Shown: one piece after another, positions 24,324 to 33,945 of the stretch
Position numbering within the stretch: the first letter of the stretch is position 1
Layout of the letters: each line of letters begins with the position of its first letter
NCBI RefSeq assembly: GCF_001570745.1
Contig: NZ_BCSG01000019.1
Coordinates: 1 to 64,000 of the forward strand
DNA length: 64,000 bases
Direction: 5' to 3'
Origin: Alicyclobacillus mali NBRC 102425
GTDB lineage: Bacteria > Bacillota > Bacilli > Alicyclobacillales > Alicyclobacillaceae
Notes under the pieces: model-generated
Seen by the model: the letters and a program-made list of their open reading frames with translations, nothing else
What the model was told of the DNA's origin: nothing
The model's database searches: none
Position numbers and translations under genes: made by a program

Positions 24324-25009
24324 CGGAGATTCGAAAGGCCGCCACGCTCGTGGTCATCCGGGACGGGGCGAGTGGCGACATCGAGGTGCTTGCCATCCGG
24401 CGCGCAATGACCATGCGGTTTTTGCCCGGCTTCGTGGCCTTCCCGGGGGGCGCGGTGGACCCGTCCGACGCCAGCGTGGCCAAGCGCGCGCTCGGAAGAC
24501 CAGTGTGCGCAGAAGACGATGACGATCCCGGCTTTGCCGTCACCGCGCTCCGAGAGACCGCCGAAGAGATCGGCTGGCTCCTCGCCGTGCAGGACGGCGC
24601 GGGAACCAGGCAGGACATACCGCTTTCGCCGGAAGAGCAGGCGGAACTGTGCAAGGGCGCAGCTTCGCTCTCGGCGTGGCTTTCCACGCGAGGCCTCGCG
24701 TTCGATCTCGGCTGCCTTCGGCGCATCGGGCGCTTCGTGACGCCGCCGACCCAGCCGGTGCGGTTCGACACGCGGTTCTTCCTCTGCGTGGGCCACGAGC
24801 TCGGCGAGCCGCGCATCCACGGAGCAGAACTCGACGCCGCACGGTGGGCGTCTGCACGAGACATGCTCGCGCGCATTGAATCCGGTGAGCTCCCCGCCGT
24901 TCGCCCCACCATCGCCGTGCTGAAGGCGCTTGCGGAATGCCAAAACGCCGAGATGGCCATGTCCAGCCTGAACATTGGGCCGCTCCCTCCGCCTGCCCCC
25001 CGGGCGTGA
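24320..25009 (+). CDS. NUDIX hydrolase (CoA-diphosphatase-like)
   Basis: The 229-residue protein has an extended NUDIX layout. FLPGFVAFPGGAVDP is followed by an insertion and then TALRETAEEIGWL, as in the NUDT7/NUDT8/NUDT19-type or RnfG-like hydrolases that often act on acyl-CoA or similar diphosphates. Substrate not readable. Its ATG overlaps gatD's stop by 4 bases, so it is the third gene of the murT operon, though a wall-related role is only inferred from this. Confidence 0.82.
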   Translation: MTEIRKAATLVVIRDGASGDIEVLAIRRAMTMRFLPGFVAFPGGAVDPSDASVAKRALGRPVCAEDDDDPGFAVTALRETAEEIGWLLAVQDGAGTRQDIPLSPEEQAELCKGAASLSAWLSTRGLAFDLGCLRRIGRFVTPPTQPVRFDTRFFLCVGHELGEPRIHGAELDAARWASARDMLARIESGELPAVRPTIAVLKALAECQNAEMAMSSLNIGPLPPPAPRA

Positions 25010-25059
25010 GCGCGGCGGCGCCAGAGGCCGAGAAGGGGCCCGCGCCGCCTGCTACACGC

Positions 25060-25488
25060 TCAGTTTTCGGTCGGCGTCACGTGCTCCATGCGCCCGCGGT
25101 TCTGAATGACGGCGAGCGTACAGCGCGAGATGCACACGAGGCGATCCCGCTCGTCCACGATGCGGATTTGCCACACCTGCGTGGTCGATCCCCGGTGGAT
25201 GGGCTCGGCGATGGCCTTTACCACGCCCTCCCGCATCGAGCGAAGATGATTTGCGTTGATCTCCATGCCCACCACGGTCTTCCCCTGATCGCTCACGTTC
25301 AGAGCGCCGCCCAGGCTGGCTGCGGACTCGGCGAGCGCCACGCTCGCGCCGCCGTGCAAGAGTCCCATCGGCTGATGTGTGCGGCTGTCCACCGGCATGG
25401 TCATCACCACGCGGTCCTTGTTGGCTTCCAGGACCTCCATGCCCAGATGGGCCATGAGGGTGTTTGGCAACGCCTCTCGAATATCCAT
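25060..25488 (-). CDS. Hotdog-fold thioesterase (PaaI/MenI-like)
   Basis: This is probably an acyl-CoA thioesterase. The 142 residues keep the 4HBT motif HQPMGLLHGGASVALAES (about 48-65), with the catalytic acidic residue in LAES, and GMEINANHLRSMREG. Bacillus YuxO/MenI hydrolyses DHNA-CoA in menaquinone synthesis, but no men gene is near, so the substrate is open. The ATG at 25488 follows GAGGTG. It lies 2 bases after thrB and is likely the last gene of the thrC-thrB unit. Confidence 0.85.
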   Translation of the reverse strand: MDIREALPNTLMAHLGMEVLEANKDRVVMTMPVDSRTHQPMGLLHGGASVALAESAASLGGALNVSDQGKTVVGMEINANHLRSMREGVVKAIAEPIHRGSTTQVWQIRIVDERDRLVCISRCTLAVIQNRGRMEHVTPTEN

Positions 25489-25490
25489 CT

Positions 25491-26462
25491 TCACACCTCG
25501 TCTCCTGTTGATTCCAACTTCCAATGTGCGCGCGTCTCGCCGTGCACCGGCCGCACGACGAGCGCGCGACACGGCGTGCCTGCGTTGCGCCACGCGAGCG
25601 TCATCTCGTCCGCCACGCGAAGGGCCACGTCCGGCTTGCACCAGGCGAGCAGCGTGGGCCCTGCGCCGCTCAGGGTCACGGCGTACGCGCCTGCGGCCAT
25701 CGCCGCTCGCTCGACCTCGTCCGCTCCAGGCACGAGCGGCTTGCGGTACGGCTCGTGGAAGTAATCCAGCATGCCTCCGCGAAGAAGGTCGAGATCGGGC
25801 TTGAGCAGCGCCAGCAACAGTCGTGCGCACTGCGCCACGTTTTCCACGGCCTCGTCCCGGGGATAGGCTTTCGGCAGGACGCGGCGCGCGAGTTCGGTCG
25901 GCAGCGCGAACTCGGGTGTCGCCGCCACAAAGCGCAGATTCGGAGGAATCGGCACTTCCGCCGTGCGAAGGCCAGCGCGATCGTGAAACGCCAGCACGCC
26001 GCCGCCAAGCAGTGCGGGCGCGACGTTGTCCGGGTGCCCCTCGAGCTCGGTGGCGAGCCGCAGCAGGCGATCCCGGCCCAGCTTTCGATCCGGCGCGTAC
26101 TCCTCAAGGAGCGCATTCCCAAGCACGAGGCCGGCCACAATTGCCGATGCGCTGGAGCCAAGCCCGGACGACACCGGAATCTGATTGTCCACCTCAAGCG
26201 CGAAGGGCGGCAACGCGCCGCGATGGACTCCCGCCTCCGCGAAGAGTCGGTCCATGGCGCGGATGACCGCGTTGTCCTCGGTCTTCGGCAAAATTTCGGC
26301 CGCCTCTCCACTCACGCGAACGGCAAACGCCTGACCGAGGCGGAGCGTGAAGGTGTTGTACAGCTGAAGCGCCATGCCCAGGCAGTCGAAGCCGGGGCCC
26401 AGGTTGGCGGTGGTCGCCGGCACGCGGACCGTGACCGAGCGGCGCATGTCACCCGGGCTCAT
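25491..26462 (-). CDS. thrB: Homoserine kinase
   Basis: It phosphorylates homoserine to O-phosphohomoserine, the substrate of threonine synthase. The GHMP fold is clear: [16 protein letters not shown] near residue 13, the ATP loop [14 protein letters not shown] (about 88-101) and [11 protein letters not shown] (about 265). The ATG at 26462 overlaps the thrC stop by 4 bases; ATG 26447 is an alternative. Order thrC-thrB on one strand is common in Bacillota. Confidence 0.94.
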   Translation of the reverse strand: MSPGDMRRSVTVRVPATTANLGPGFDCLGMALQLYNTFTLRLGQAFAVRVSGEAAEILPKTEDNAVIRAMDRLFAEAGVHRGALPPFALEVDNQIPVSSGLGSSASAIVAGLVLGNALLEEYAPDRKLGRDRLLRLATELEGHPDNVAPALLGGGVLAFHDRAGLRTAEVPIPPNLRFVAATPEFALPTELARRVLPKAYPRDEAVENVAQCARLLLALLKPDLDLLRGGMLDYFHEPYRKPLVPGADEVERAAMAAGAYAVTLSGAGPTLLAWCKPDVALRVADEMTLAWRNAGTPCRALVVRPVHGETRAHWKLESTGDEV

Positions 26463-27532
26463 GACAGTCCACCCAGCGCCCGCCGCACCGCGTCGGGATC
26501 GCCATCGACAACGAGGGCCTCCTGCGAGGCGAGGCGCATGGCGCTGTCCGGATCCTTCAGCCCATTGCCCGTCAACACGCACACCACGGTCTCGCCGCGG
26601 GTCAAGCCGCCCTCGCGGTGGCGCTTCAACAGCCCCGCGACGCTGGCCGCCGAAGCCGGCTCGGCGAACACGCCCTCCTGCGCGATGAGCCGGTACGCCT
26701 CGGCGATGGCCTCATCCGTCACGCAGTCGATGGCGCCGCCGGACTCCTGGGCGGCCCGGACCGCCTTGTCCCAGGACGCAGGGTTGCCGATGCGAATGGC
26801 TGTCGCAAAAGTCTCCGGATGCGCAATCGGTTCTCCGCGCACGATGGCCGCCGCGCCCTCGGCCTCAAAGCCGAACATCTTGGGGCGCGCATGGATGCGC
26901 TTCTCCTCGTAATAGCGCGTGAATCCCATCCAGTACGCCGAGATGTTGCCGGCGTTGCCCACCGGGATGTAGAGCGCGTCGGGCGCGCGCCCGAGGGTGT
27001 CGCAGATCTCGAACGCCGCCGTCTGCTGGCCCATCAGGCGGTAGGGGTTGATGGAATTCACCACCTCCATGCCGAGTGGTTCCGCCACCTCCCGCACGAT
27101 GGCAAGCGCCTGATCGAAATTTCCGCGAATGGCGACGATGCGAGCGCCGTACTGCACGGCCTGCGCCAGTTTGCCGAGCGCGACGTAGCCGTGCGGGATG
27201 AGGATGACCGCCTCCAGCCCAGCGCGCGCTGCGTAAGCGGCAGCCGACGCAGAGGTGTTCCCCGTGCTGGCACAGATCACGACGCGCTTGCCCGCTTCCT
27301 TGGCCTTGGCAACTGCGACCACCATGCCCCGGTCTTTGAACGATCCCGTCGGATTCGCGCCTTCGAACTTGAGGTACACGTGGCACTCGAGCCGCTCGCT
27401 CAGCTTGTCCGCGTAGACGAGCGGGGTGTTCCCCTCGTGCAGCGTGAGCCGCGGCGTGTGTTCGGTGACGGGAAGAAAGCTTGCATAGGCCTCCAAAATG
27501 CCCGGCCAACCCGGGCGGACGCTATGTTCCAT
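26459..27532 (-). CDS. thrC: Threonine synthase
   Basis: This PLP enzyme makes threonine from O-phosphohomoserine. The 357-residue type-II-fold protein has the PLP lysine in [11 protein letters not shown] (about 62-72), [17 protein letters not shown], the phosphate-binding [10 protein letters not shown] and the late VLTGNGLKD. The ATG at 27532 sits 7 bases after AAAGGAG; an upstream start two codons earlier is too close. It leads thrC-thrB, with a promoter candidate upstream. Confidence 0.95.
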   Translation of the reverse strand: MEHSVRPGWPGILEAYASFLPVTEHTPRLTLHEGNTPLVYADKLSERLECHVYLKFEGANPTGSFKDRGMVVAVAKAKEAGKRVVICASTGNTSASAAAYAARAGLEAVILIPHGYVALGKLAQAVQYGARIVAIRGNFDQALAIVREVAEPLGMEVVNSINPYRLMGQQTAAFEICDTLGRAPDALYIPVGNAGNISAYWMGFTRYYEEKRIHARPKMFGFEAEGAAAIVRGEPIAHPETFATAIRIGNPASWDKAVRAAQESGGAIDCVTDEAIAEAYRLIAQEGVFAEPASAASVAGLLKRHREGGLTRGETVVCVLTGNGLKDPDSAMRLASQEALVVDGDPDAVRRALGGLS

Positions 27533-27601
27533 GTCCATTCTCCTTTGTGACGCTGCGCGAGCCCGCCCTTGCCAGGCTCAGCTGTAGAACCTCTGGGATC
27601 G

Positions 27602-27631
27602 AATGTACTGACAAATCAGGGGGTTCGTCAA
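27602..27631 (-). promoter_or_regulatory. Putative promoter of thrC-thrB
   Basis: The minus strand shows TTGACG (27626-27631) and TACATT (27602-27607) separated by 18 bases, about 70 bases before thrC. The -35 overlaps the end of the upstream gene. I see no T-box motif in the leader. Confidence 0.5.
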
Positions 27632-28566
27632 TCGAGCCGCTTGGGTTTCTCGATAGATTTGGGTGACTTCACGTAATAGACCTCGCCATGCCGCATGGGC
27701 CACACCTTGTCGCCGTCGGCCACGGCCATGAGCCGCTGAAGCGGCTCGTCCACGGGCTCGCGCGAAAGCACGAACGTGTCGTGATGAATGGGAACGAAGG
27801 CCCGAGCGCCCGTCTGAAGAAACATGTCCCAGGCCTGCTCTGGCGTACAGTGCGCATTCTCAAACGGCGCAGGCGCGTAGGCGCCAATGGGCATGCACGC
27901 GATCTGCGGTTCATACCTTTCGACCGCCGATAGGTTCGTCGCCGCCGTGTCGCCGGCAAAAAACACGGACCACGGCCCCCGCCTGACGACGTAGCCCTGA
28001 TAGCCCATGTTTCGGTTCCACGGATACCTGCTGCCCCAGTGCCGGACCTCGATGGCCGCGATCTCCGTCCCATCCTCCAGCCGAATTTCCTCGCCCGGAC
28101 TCATCTCGTACACAGTTTTCGGCCCATGCCACCGGGCGAGGTAGCCCGTGCCTCGCGGCGTCACGACCACCGTCTGCCTCGTCACCACCCGCCGAAGGCT
28201 CGGGTGATCGAGGTGATCCATGTGGGCGTGCGACAGGAGGACGAGATGGACCGGTCCACACGCTTCAGGCCGGATGGGGCAGTCCACGTGGCGCCTGGGG
28301 CCAAAGGTCCAACCGAACGCCCGCACCCCGACGCGGGAAAACAGCACCGGATCCGTCAGGATGCGGACGCCGTCCATCTGCATGAGCACCGTCGAGTGCC
28401 CCAGCCAGGAGAGGTAAAGTCCTTCCTCACGCCACGCATCTGGCTTAGGCCTGTGCTCCGGCATTCGCCTCTTTGGCCGCGGCCAGTCCGCTGTCGTACG
28501 GCGATACAGCGCGTACAACAGCACGGCCACCGCGGCCACGACCACGATGATGGCCAACATCCACAT
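27628..28566 (-). CDS. Membrane-anchored MBL-fold hydrolase (UlaG / NAPE-PLD-like)
   Basis: The 312-residue product has an N-terminal membrane helix (about 4-24) and then a beta-lactamase-fold domain. WLGHSTVLMQMDG opens the fold, LLSHAHMDHLDHPS is the HxHxDH metal site, FFAGDTA holds the Asp and PIHHDTFV a late His. Relatives hydrolyse N-acylphosphatidylethanolamine or cyclic sugar lactones. The helix suggests action at the membrane. ATG 28566 follows AAGGAG by 10 bases; GTG 28599 would add a basic stretch. Confidence 0.8.
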   Translation of the reverse strand: MWMLAIIVVVAAVAVLLYALYRRTTADWPRPKRRMPEHRPKPDAWREEGLYLSWLGHSTVLMQMDGVRILTDPVLFSRVGVRAFGWTFGPRRHVDCPIRPEACGPVHLVLLSHAHMDHLDHPSLRRVVTRQTVVVTPRGTGYLARWHGPKTVYEMSPGEEIRLEDGTEIAAIEVRHWGSRYPWNRNMGYQGYVVRRGPWSVFFAGDTAATNLSAVERYEPQIACMPIGAYAPAPFENAHCTPEQAWDMFLQTGARAFVPIHHDTFVLSREPVDEPLQRLMAVADGDKVWPMRHGEVYYVKSPKSIEKPKRLD

Positions 28567-28621
28567 GAACGTCCGACTCCTTCTTCGCCTTAAGGACACA
28601 CGCCCTCATCCTTTGCGCCGC

Positions 28622-29911
28622 TCAGGACGGCACGACCGCGCTCACCACCATGTTGTCGTCGCGCAGATGCTCTCGCAAGCGTGCGTTCGCACGTTCGAGC
28701 GTCATGGTTTGGAGCACGGCGATCACGTCGGCAAAAGCAAACGCCTCCGCGCCACGAACGAAATACGTCACCCAGTTTCGAACGAGGAACGCATTTTGAT
28801 CCAGGCTCATGAGCACTCTGCCCATGATCTTTTTGCGCGCGCGTTCAAACGCGGTCTCGTCGATCCCGTGTTCGCGCACGTGCGCGAGGTGCGACTGAAT
28901 GCGCTCGGCCAGCACGTCGGGATGCGGCGTGTTGCCGCCGACCAGGGTGTACCCAAAGGTGTTCGCCAACTGGTAGCCCGCGGAGAATCCTTTGTCGATC
29001 AGACCGTCGTCCAGCAGGCTCTGGTAAAACGCCGACGTCGGGCCGAATAGCGCGTCCAAGAGAATCGTCATCGCCGTGTCCTGTTCGATCAAATTCGACC
29101 CACTCGCCCCGTTTGCCTCTTTCCAGCCCATGAGAAGGCGGGGTTGTTGGACGGGGAAATGCACCCAATGGCGGGAACGCGCGGGCGCCGAGGGTTCCTC
29201 GGCGTACAGGCGTTCGATGGCAGGCGGCTTGCCAAACGACTTCTTCGCCTGGTTTTCCTCGATGACGCGCGCGATCTCGTCCGCGTCAAAACCGCCGGCG
29301 ATGACCAGCACCATGTTGGACGGATGATAGAAGGTGTGGTAGCAGAGCAGAAGCTGCTCCTTGGTGATGGCCTGCACCGATTCGACGGTGCCGGCGATGT
29401 CGATGCGCACAGGATGCTCGTGGTACATGGCTTTGAGGAGTTCCATGTATCCCCTGCGATCCGGGTGGTCGTTGACCATGTGAATTTCCTGCGCGATGAT
29501 CCCCTTCTCCTTCTCCACGTTTTCGTCCGTCAGGTGGATGGACTGGACGAAGTCGAGCAGCGTGCCTACGTGCTTGGCGATCTCGCCCGTGCCCGAGAAA
29601 TAGTACGCCGTGTGATCGAAGGTGGTGTAGGCATCGACCGACGCCCCATGCGCGGCAAAGCGCGCGAACACGTCCATCTCGGGGTCCTCAAACATCTTGT
29701 GTTCCAAAAAGTGCGCAATTCCGTCGGGCATCTCATGCACTTTGCCGTCCGTCCGAAAGGCGCGATCGATTGAACCGTATCGGGTGGCGAACATGGCGTA
29801 CGTCTGGTGAAGCTCGGGGCGCGGCATCAAGGTGACCACGAGCCCGTTCTCAAGTTTCCAGGTGCGCGTCTCAAACGGCAGTTCAAGTGAAACGTGCCGA
29901 GCGTCGCTCAT
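28622..29911 (-). CDS. ymfH: M16-family peptidase, active-type subunit (YmfH-like)
   Basis: This insulinase-like metallopeptidase has 429 residues. The inverted zinc motif is present, HFLEH in GIAHFLEHKMFED (about 72-84), with the distal Glu region AQEIHMVND. In Bacillus, YmfH and YmfF are associated with 5-aminopentanol modification of EF-P, though their exact step is not clear. The ATG overlaps the stop of the partner gene upstream by 4 bases, so equal amounts are likely. The pair probably forms one heterodimer. Confidence 0.88.
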   Translation of the reverse strand: MSDARHVSLELPFETRTWKLENGLVVTLMPRPELHQTYAMFATRYGSIDRAFRTDGKVHEMPDGIAHFLEHKMFEDPEMDVFARFAAHGASVDAYTTFDHTAYYFSGTGEIAKHVGTLLDFVQSIHLTDENVEKEKGIIAQEIHMVNDHPDRRGYMELLKAMYHEHPVRIDIAGTVESVQAITKEQLLLCYHTFYHPSNMVLVIAGGFDADEIARVIEENQAKKSFGKPPAIERLYAEEPSAPARSRHWVHFPVQQPRLLMGWKEANGASGSNLIEQDTAMTILLDALFGPTSAFYQSLLDDGLIDKGFSAGYQLANTFGYTLVGGNTPHPDVLAERIQSHLAHVREHGIDETAFERARKKIMGRVLMSLDQNAFLVRNWVTYFVRGAEAFAFADVIAVLQTMTLERANARLREHLRDDNMVVSAVVPS

Positions 29912-31203
29912 GCGCGGCTCCCCCTTCCCTCGAGGACATACAGGCACACAGGCCGAAGCGCGGTAGCCAATGCCGCCGCGTCCTCGGGGCGCACCTGATC
30001 CAGCGCCGCGATCATCTCCGAGAGCGTGCGGGCACTCCCGGCGATGACGCCGTGATGGTGCCAGGCAATGAGCATCGCCGGCTGATCGAGCATCTGCTGA
30101 TACTGATTGCGCAACGTGGCGCGCGTCTCCTGCCATTCGCTCACCGCGATTTCCCCGCGCCGTATCGCGTCCAGCTCATCTTCCATGATTTGTCGGACCT
30201 CGTCTCGCTTATCGGCCGAGATGCCGGCGTACACCGTGACCAACCCCGTCGCGGCGTCGACGAACGACCACACGCTGTACGCAAGGGACCTGCGCTCGCG
30301 GATATTCATGAACAGCTTGGAGTGGGCAAAGCCGCCGAACACGCCGTTCATCATGACCAGCGCAGGGTACTCGGCGTCGCCGAATCCGACGCCAGAGGCA
30401 AAGGCGAGATCGAATTGCGTCTGCTGCGCCTCCTCAGCCTCGGTAACTTCTTCGAAGTCGCGCAGTTCCGCTGGCAAGACGACGTCGCGCGCCACCGCCT
30501 CCGCGCGCATCGTGCGCTTCTCCGGCAGGGTTTTCGCCAGCCGATCCGCCAATCGCTCGGCCAACCCGTTCATGTCACGGAACTGGCCCACGGCGTACGC
30601 GTGCACCTCAGCCTGCGCGAGAACCTGTTGGTGCGCCTCGTACAGCCGATCCGGCAGGAGAGCCTCCACGTCTTCCTCAAAGCCGAGCCGCGGCAGCCCC
30701 GCCGGCGTGTCGCGACAAGCGATCTGATGACATCGCTGCAGCGCATATGCGGCTTTGTCATCTCGGACCGCACGGATTCGCCTGCGGTGCAATTCCTTCT
30801 CGCGCTGCACAGCCGCCTCGGAGAAACCGCCCGCGCCGGCCGCGTGATCGACTGCCAACGACAGGGCGAGATCGAGCGCCCGCTCCACGAGCGCCGCCTC
30901 ATCCTCGCCCGGCACGTCCGGGACGCTTGTGCCCACCTCAAGGATGTGATGCCCGCCGCGCTTGCTAATGGACGCGCGCAGGTAGGTGCCGTAGAGATCG
31001 TCCGTTGCAAGCGCAATCTGCCGATGGCTGGGGAGGCCGATCGTGCCGTTCATCCACACGCCTGGCAACATCGCCTCTTCCGTAACGCGCTCGCGCGCCA
31101 TGCGCAAGTGGAACTTGAGCGAAATCTCCTTCGTGCGAAACGCAGGATGCGGAAGCGTGTGCACCTGGCATCGGCCCGCGTCCAGGGTTTGAAAGGATTC
31201 CAC
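29908..31203 (-). CDS. ymfF: M16-family peptidase-like subunit without zinc motif (YmfF-like)
   Basis: The 431-residue protein shares the M16 two-domain layout (GTSVPDVPGEDEAALVERAL in the first half; NGVFGGFAHSKLFMNIRE and RSLAYSVWSF in the second). It has no HxxEH motif where the zinc site should be, so it is the non-catalytic partner. It is translated just before ymfH, with overlapping stop and start codons. This active/inactive pairing is typical of bacterial M16B enzymes. Confidence 0.87.
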   Translation of the reverse strand: MESFQTLDAGRCQVHTLPHPAFRTKEISLKFHLRMARERVTEEAMLPGVWMNGTIGLPSHRQIALATDDLYGTYLRASISKRGGHHILEVGTSVPDVPGEDEAALVERALDLALSLAVDHAAGAGGFSEAAVQREKELHRRRIRAVRDDKAAYALQRCHQIACRDTPAGLPRLGFEEDVEALLPDRLYEAHQQVLAQAEVHAYAVGQFRDMNGLAERLADRLAKTLPEKRTMRAEAVARDVVLPAELRDFEEVTEAEEAQQTQFDLAFASGVGFGDAEYPALVMMNGVFGGFAHSKLFMNIRERRSLAYSVWSFVDAATGLVTVYAGISADKRDEVRQIMEDELDAIRRGEIAVSEWQETRATLRNQYQQMLDQPAMLIAWHHHGVIAGSARTLSEMIAALDQVRPEDAAALATALRPVCLYVLEGRGSRA

Positions 31204-31287
31204 GCGATCACTCCTTCGCCCTCATCAATCCCATTATAGTCGTTCACGGCGCACTGGCGACCATTGGCAGGCGAGCCGCTCGCAAGG

Positions 31288-32586
31288 TTAGGGCGTCGGT
31301 CTCGCTCGCCGCTTCGCCGACGTGTGGCTCTCTTCGTTTTCGCCGAGCCGAAACTGATGATGGCGCGATCGCGGCCCGAAGATCCGGGACTCGAGCGGCT
31401 GAATCAGCGCCACGGTCAAAAGCGGCATGAAACCGAGCGCGAACGCGAGCCACCCGAATCCGCCCACATGGCGCGCCGTCTCGAACGATCCCACGACGAA
31501 ATAGGCGAGCACACCCAGGATCCGCCCGGCATTCTCGAGCCATTCCCTGACGACGATGTGCGTGATGGACGGCACGTCGTCGTCGGCCAGCGTGTGCATG
31601 GCGTCGAATACGTAGCCCTGTAACGGCACGAGAAACAGCGGAAATGCGGCCGCGGCCAAGGCGCCGTAAACGATGAGCATCACCGCCGTCATGGGCCAAA
31701 GAAATGCGACGCTGGCTAAGAAAATTCCGACTGCCCCCACAAGAAACAGTCGCCAGCGAAAGCGACCCGACCAGCGCCCGGCGGCGTAAAACGCCAGAAA
31801 CGAGAGCGCCCCCTGCAACAGGAGGAATTCGCCGAGTTTCATTTCGCTGCCGGTGACGATGTAGAACAGGAGGCCGAGCAGAAACATGAAGACGCCTTCC
31901 CGCACGCCGTAGGCGGCCGAACCGAGGACGACGCGACGCCACGGCTTCTGCGCGAGCGCGCGAAATCCCTCCCGAAGCCGAAGCGCGCCAAGGCGCGCGC
32001 TCTTCAGACGAAGGCTGACCAGCGTGGCCACGACAAACAGGGCGAACGAAATGCCGAAGACCACGTGATAGCCCGTCAGTCCGCCGAAGTACGCGTCCTC
32101 CCGGCTGATGAGCGCGCCCGCGACGGGTGGAGCGATGACGTTCGCCACGGAGGTGAGCACGCCGAACAGGCCAAAGAACGGCTCATGCCCCTCCCTGTCC
32201 GTGTATTCCACGCTCAACACGTCAAACGCCAGCCAATAAAAGCCCTCCGCCAGGCCGGTGAGCACACCGAGCAACTCGGGCATGTGCGCTGCTTCCTCGC
32301 CCACCATGAGCGCGACGGCGAAAAAAATCGCGTAGAGCGCGATGCCAATCCGCAGGGACATGGCCGTCGAGGTGCGCCGGGCGACGGCCGCCGCCAGGAC
32401 GAAGGTGACGGGGAGCGTGGCGAAGATGAGCAGATGGTACCAGGCAATGGCGGAGAAGGAACGGTCGACTTTGAAGAGAAAAATGCTGACGAACGTGTTG
32501 GACAGACTGATGGAAAGCTGGAACAGCGCGCCGACGATGAGAAGCCACCAGGCCAAGGCCGGCAAGCGAAACGGCTTTGCGTGCAT
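31288..32586 (-). CDS. MFS transporter
   Basis: The 432-residue polytopic protein has about twelve hydrophobic segments in two bundles, with a cytoplasmic basic loop between (LRLKSARLGALRLREG). An acidic-aromatic loop (LSVEYTDREGHEPFFG) lies after helix 4. The substrate cannot be predicted. The ATG at 32586 has GAGGAGGG at 7 bases. Its C-terminal tail is charged and about 35 residues long. It is divergent from the endonuclease IV gene. Confidence 0.85.
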   Translation of the reverse strand: MHAKPFRLPALAWWLLIVGALFQLSISLSNTFVSIFLFKVDRSFSAIAWYHLLIFATLPVTFVLAAAVARRTSTAMSLRIGIALYAIFFAVALMVGEEAAHMPELLGVLTGLAEGFYWLAFDVLSVEYTDREGHEPFFGLFGVLTSVANVIAPPVAGALISREDAYFGGLTGYHVVFGISFALFVVATLVSLRLKSARLGALRLREGFRALAQKPWRRVVLGSAAYGVREGVFMFLLGLLFYIVTGSEMKLGEFLLLQGALSFLAFYAAGRWSGRFRWRLFLVGAVGIFLASVAFLWPMTAVMLIVYGALAAAAFPLFLVPLQGYVFDAMHTLADDDVPSITHIVVREWLENAGRILGVLAYFVVGSFETARHVGGFGWLAFALGFMPLLTVALIQPLESRIFGPRSRHHQFRLGENEESHTSAKRRARPTP

Positions 32587-32709
32587 GGCCACCCTCCTCG
32601 CTGCCCGCCTAGTATGTCGCATCCGGGGCAAGGTATGTACGGAGACGCTCGTGCCAGTTGCAAGTTCGTATGTTACGATAGGTCGAGATGGTAGGACGGG
32701 GGTTGAGGT

Positions 32710-33558
32710 ATGGGCGAAGAAGCTCGCTACGAGGGCATCCTGCTCGGCGCGAACGTCTCGGTCGCCGGGACGGGGCTCTTGGCAGCCGTGGAGGAGACCA
32801 TCTCGTACGGCGCCAACACGTTTATGATTTACACCCGCAGCAATCGGGGCGGGAAGGCTCGTCCCATCGAGTCCTTTCACCGGGACGAGGGCCTCGCCTT
32901 GATGCGGGAACACGGCATTCACGATCCCGTCGTGCACCTGTCGTACCTCGTCAATCTGGCGAGCCCGAAGCCGGAGACGCGGCAGTACGGCATGGACGTA
33001 TTGCGCGAGGAGATTGAACGGGTGGCGTATCTGGGTTTCCGCTACATCGTCATGCACCCCGGCTCCCACGTCGGCGAGGGAGAATCGTTCGCCATCCGGC
33101 AAATTGCCGACGCGCTGAACGAGATCCTCACGGGAGACGAGTCGCTGTGGCTGTGCCTCGAGACCATGGCGGGGGACGGATCGAAAGTCGGCAACAGCCT
33201 TGAGGAAATCGCCGATATCATCAGCCGCGTCAAGCACGAGGACCGGCTTGGCGTCTGCATCGACACGTGCCACAACTACAGCTATGGGTACGACGTCGTG
33301 AACGACTTCGACGGCTTCTTGGCCGAGTTCGATCGCGTCCTCGGGATGGATCGCCTGAAGGTGGTCCACGTCAACGACTCGAAGCATCCGTTCGGCTCGC
33401 GCAAGGATCGGCACGCCAACGTGGGCGAGGGGACGCTTGGCCTGGAGGCGCTCAAGCGCATCGTCCATCATCCGGCGCTCAAGGGTATCCCGCAGATCCT
33501 CGAGACGCCGGAAGGCAAGTACAAGGAGGAAATCGACCTGCTCCTCGACCGCGCGTGA
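32710..33558 (+). CDS. nfo: Endonuclease IV (AP endonuclease)
   Basis: It cuts DNA 5' to abasic sites in base-excision repair using three metal ions. The 282-residue TIM barrel shows the ligand set: H in VVHLSYLVNL, H in VMHPGSHVGEG, E in LETMAGDG, D and H in GVCIDTCHNYSYGYD, H and D in VVHVNDSKHPFGSRKDRH, and E in ILETPEG. A strong terminator lies 23 bases after the stop. GGGGGTTGAGG precedes the ATG. Confidence 0.95.
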   Translation: MGEEARYEGILLGANVSVAGTGLLAAVEETISYGANTFMIYTRSNRGGKARPIESFHRDEGLALMREHGIHDPVVHLSYLVNLASPKPETRQYGMDVLREEIERVAYLGFRYIVMHPGSHVGEGESFAIRQIADALNEILTGDESLWLCLETMAGDGSKVGNSLEEIADIISRVKHEDRLGVCIDTCHNYSYGYDVVNDFDGFLAEFDRVLGMDRLKVVHVNDSKHPFGSRKDRHANVGEGTLGLEALKRIVHHPALKGIPQILETPEGKYKEEIDLLLDRA

Positions 33559-33581
33559 GAGCGCATCGGGCACTCCGTTCA

Positions 33582-33607
33582 GGGCACCCATGGCAGGTGC
33601 CCTTTTT
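33582..33607 (+). terminator. Intrinsic terminator of nfo
   Basis: GGGCACC and GGTGCCC pair around a 7-base loop, followed by TTTTT. It stands between convergent genes and may also help stop the minus-strand transcript. Confidence 0.85.
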
Positions 33608-33612
33608 GCAGC

Positions 33613-33918
33613 TCAGAGATAACCCTTGCGCCGAAGCTTCTCGATATGCCGCTCGACCTCTCGCTCGATGTCGATGCCGTACAGGTCTTCGATGACAAAC
33701 ATCATGGACGTCGCGGTCTGCGCGACGTCGAGGAGTTCGGTCACGATGGCGCGGACGACTTCTTCGTCCGGCATGCGCTTCTCTTCACCCGAGAGGCCGC
33801 GGAACTTGCCGATGGCCTGGGCGAGCTCCCCGACCTCCTCGGTAATTTTGAGCATCGTCGACTCGAGCGTCGGCGTGAGCCGCTCGAGTTTGGGCAGAGA
33901 CAGCGTCTTTCGCTGCAA
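33613..33918 (-). CDS. MazG-like nucleotide pyrophosphohydrolase
   Basis: The small all-helical MazG-like fold fits the 101 residues. The metal-binding EExxE is in ITEEVGELAQAIGKF (about 26-40) and the ExxD in VTELLDVAQTATSMMF (about 59-74). Relatives hydrolyse (d)NTPs to monophosphates as house-cleaning enzymes. It is followed by nothing on its strand before the nfo terminator. A D-amino acid transaminase gene lies 27 bases upstream on the same strand. Confidence 0.82.
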   Translation of the reverse strand: MQRKTLSLPKLERLTPTLESTMLKITEEVGELAQAIGKFRGLSGEEKRMPDEEVVRAIVTELLDVAQTATSMMFVIEDLYGIDIEREVERHIEKLRRKGYL

Positions 33919-33945
33919 CCTTTCACGCTCCTTCGCGGCGTTGCA

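Noticed and set aside
27533-27601. T-box or threonine attenuator before thrC
   Set aside because: No specifier loop, T-box sequence or terminator/antiterminator pair seen.
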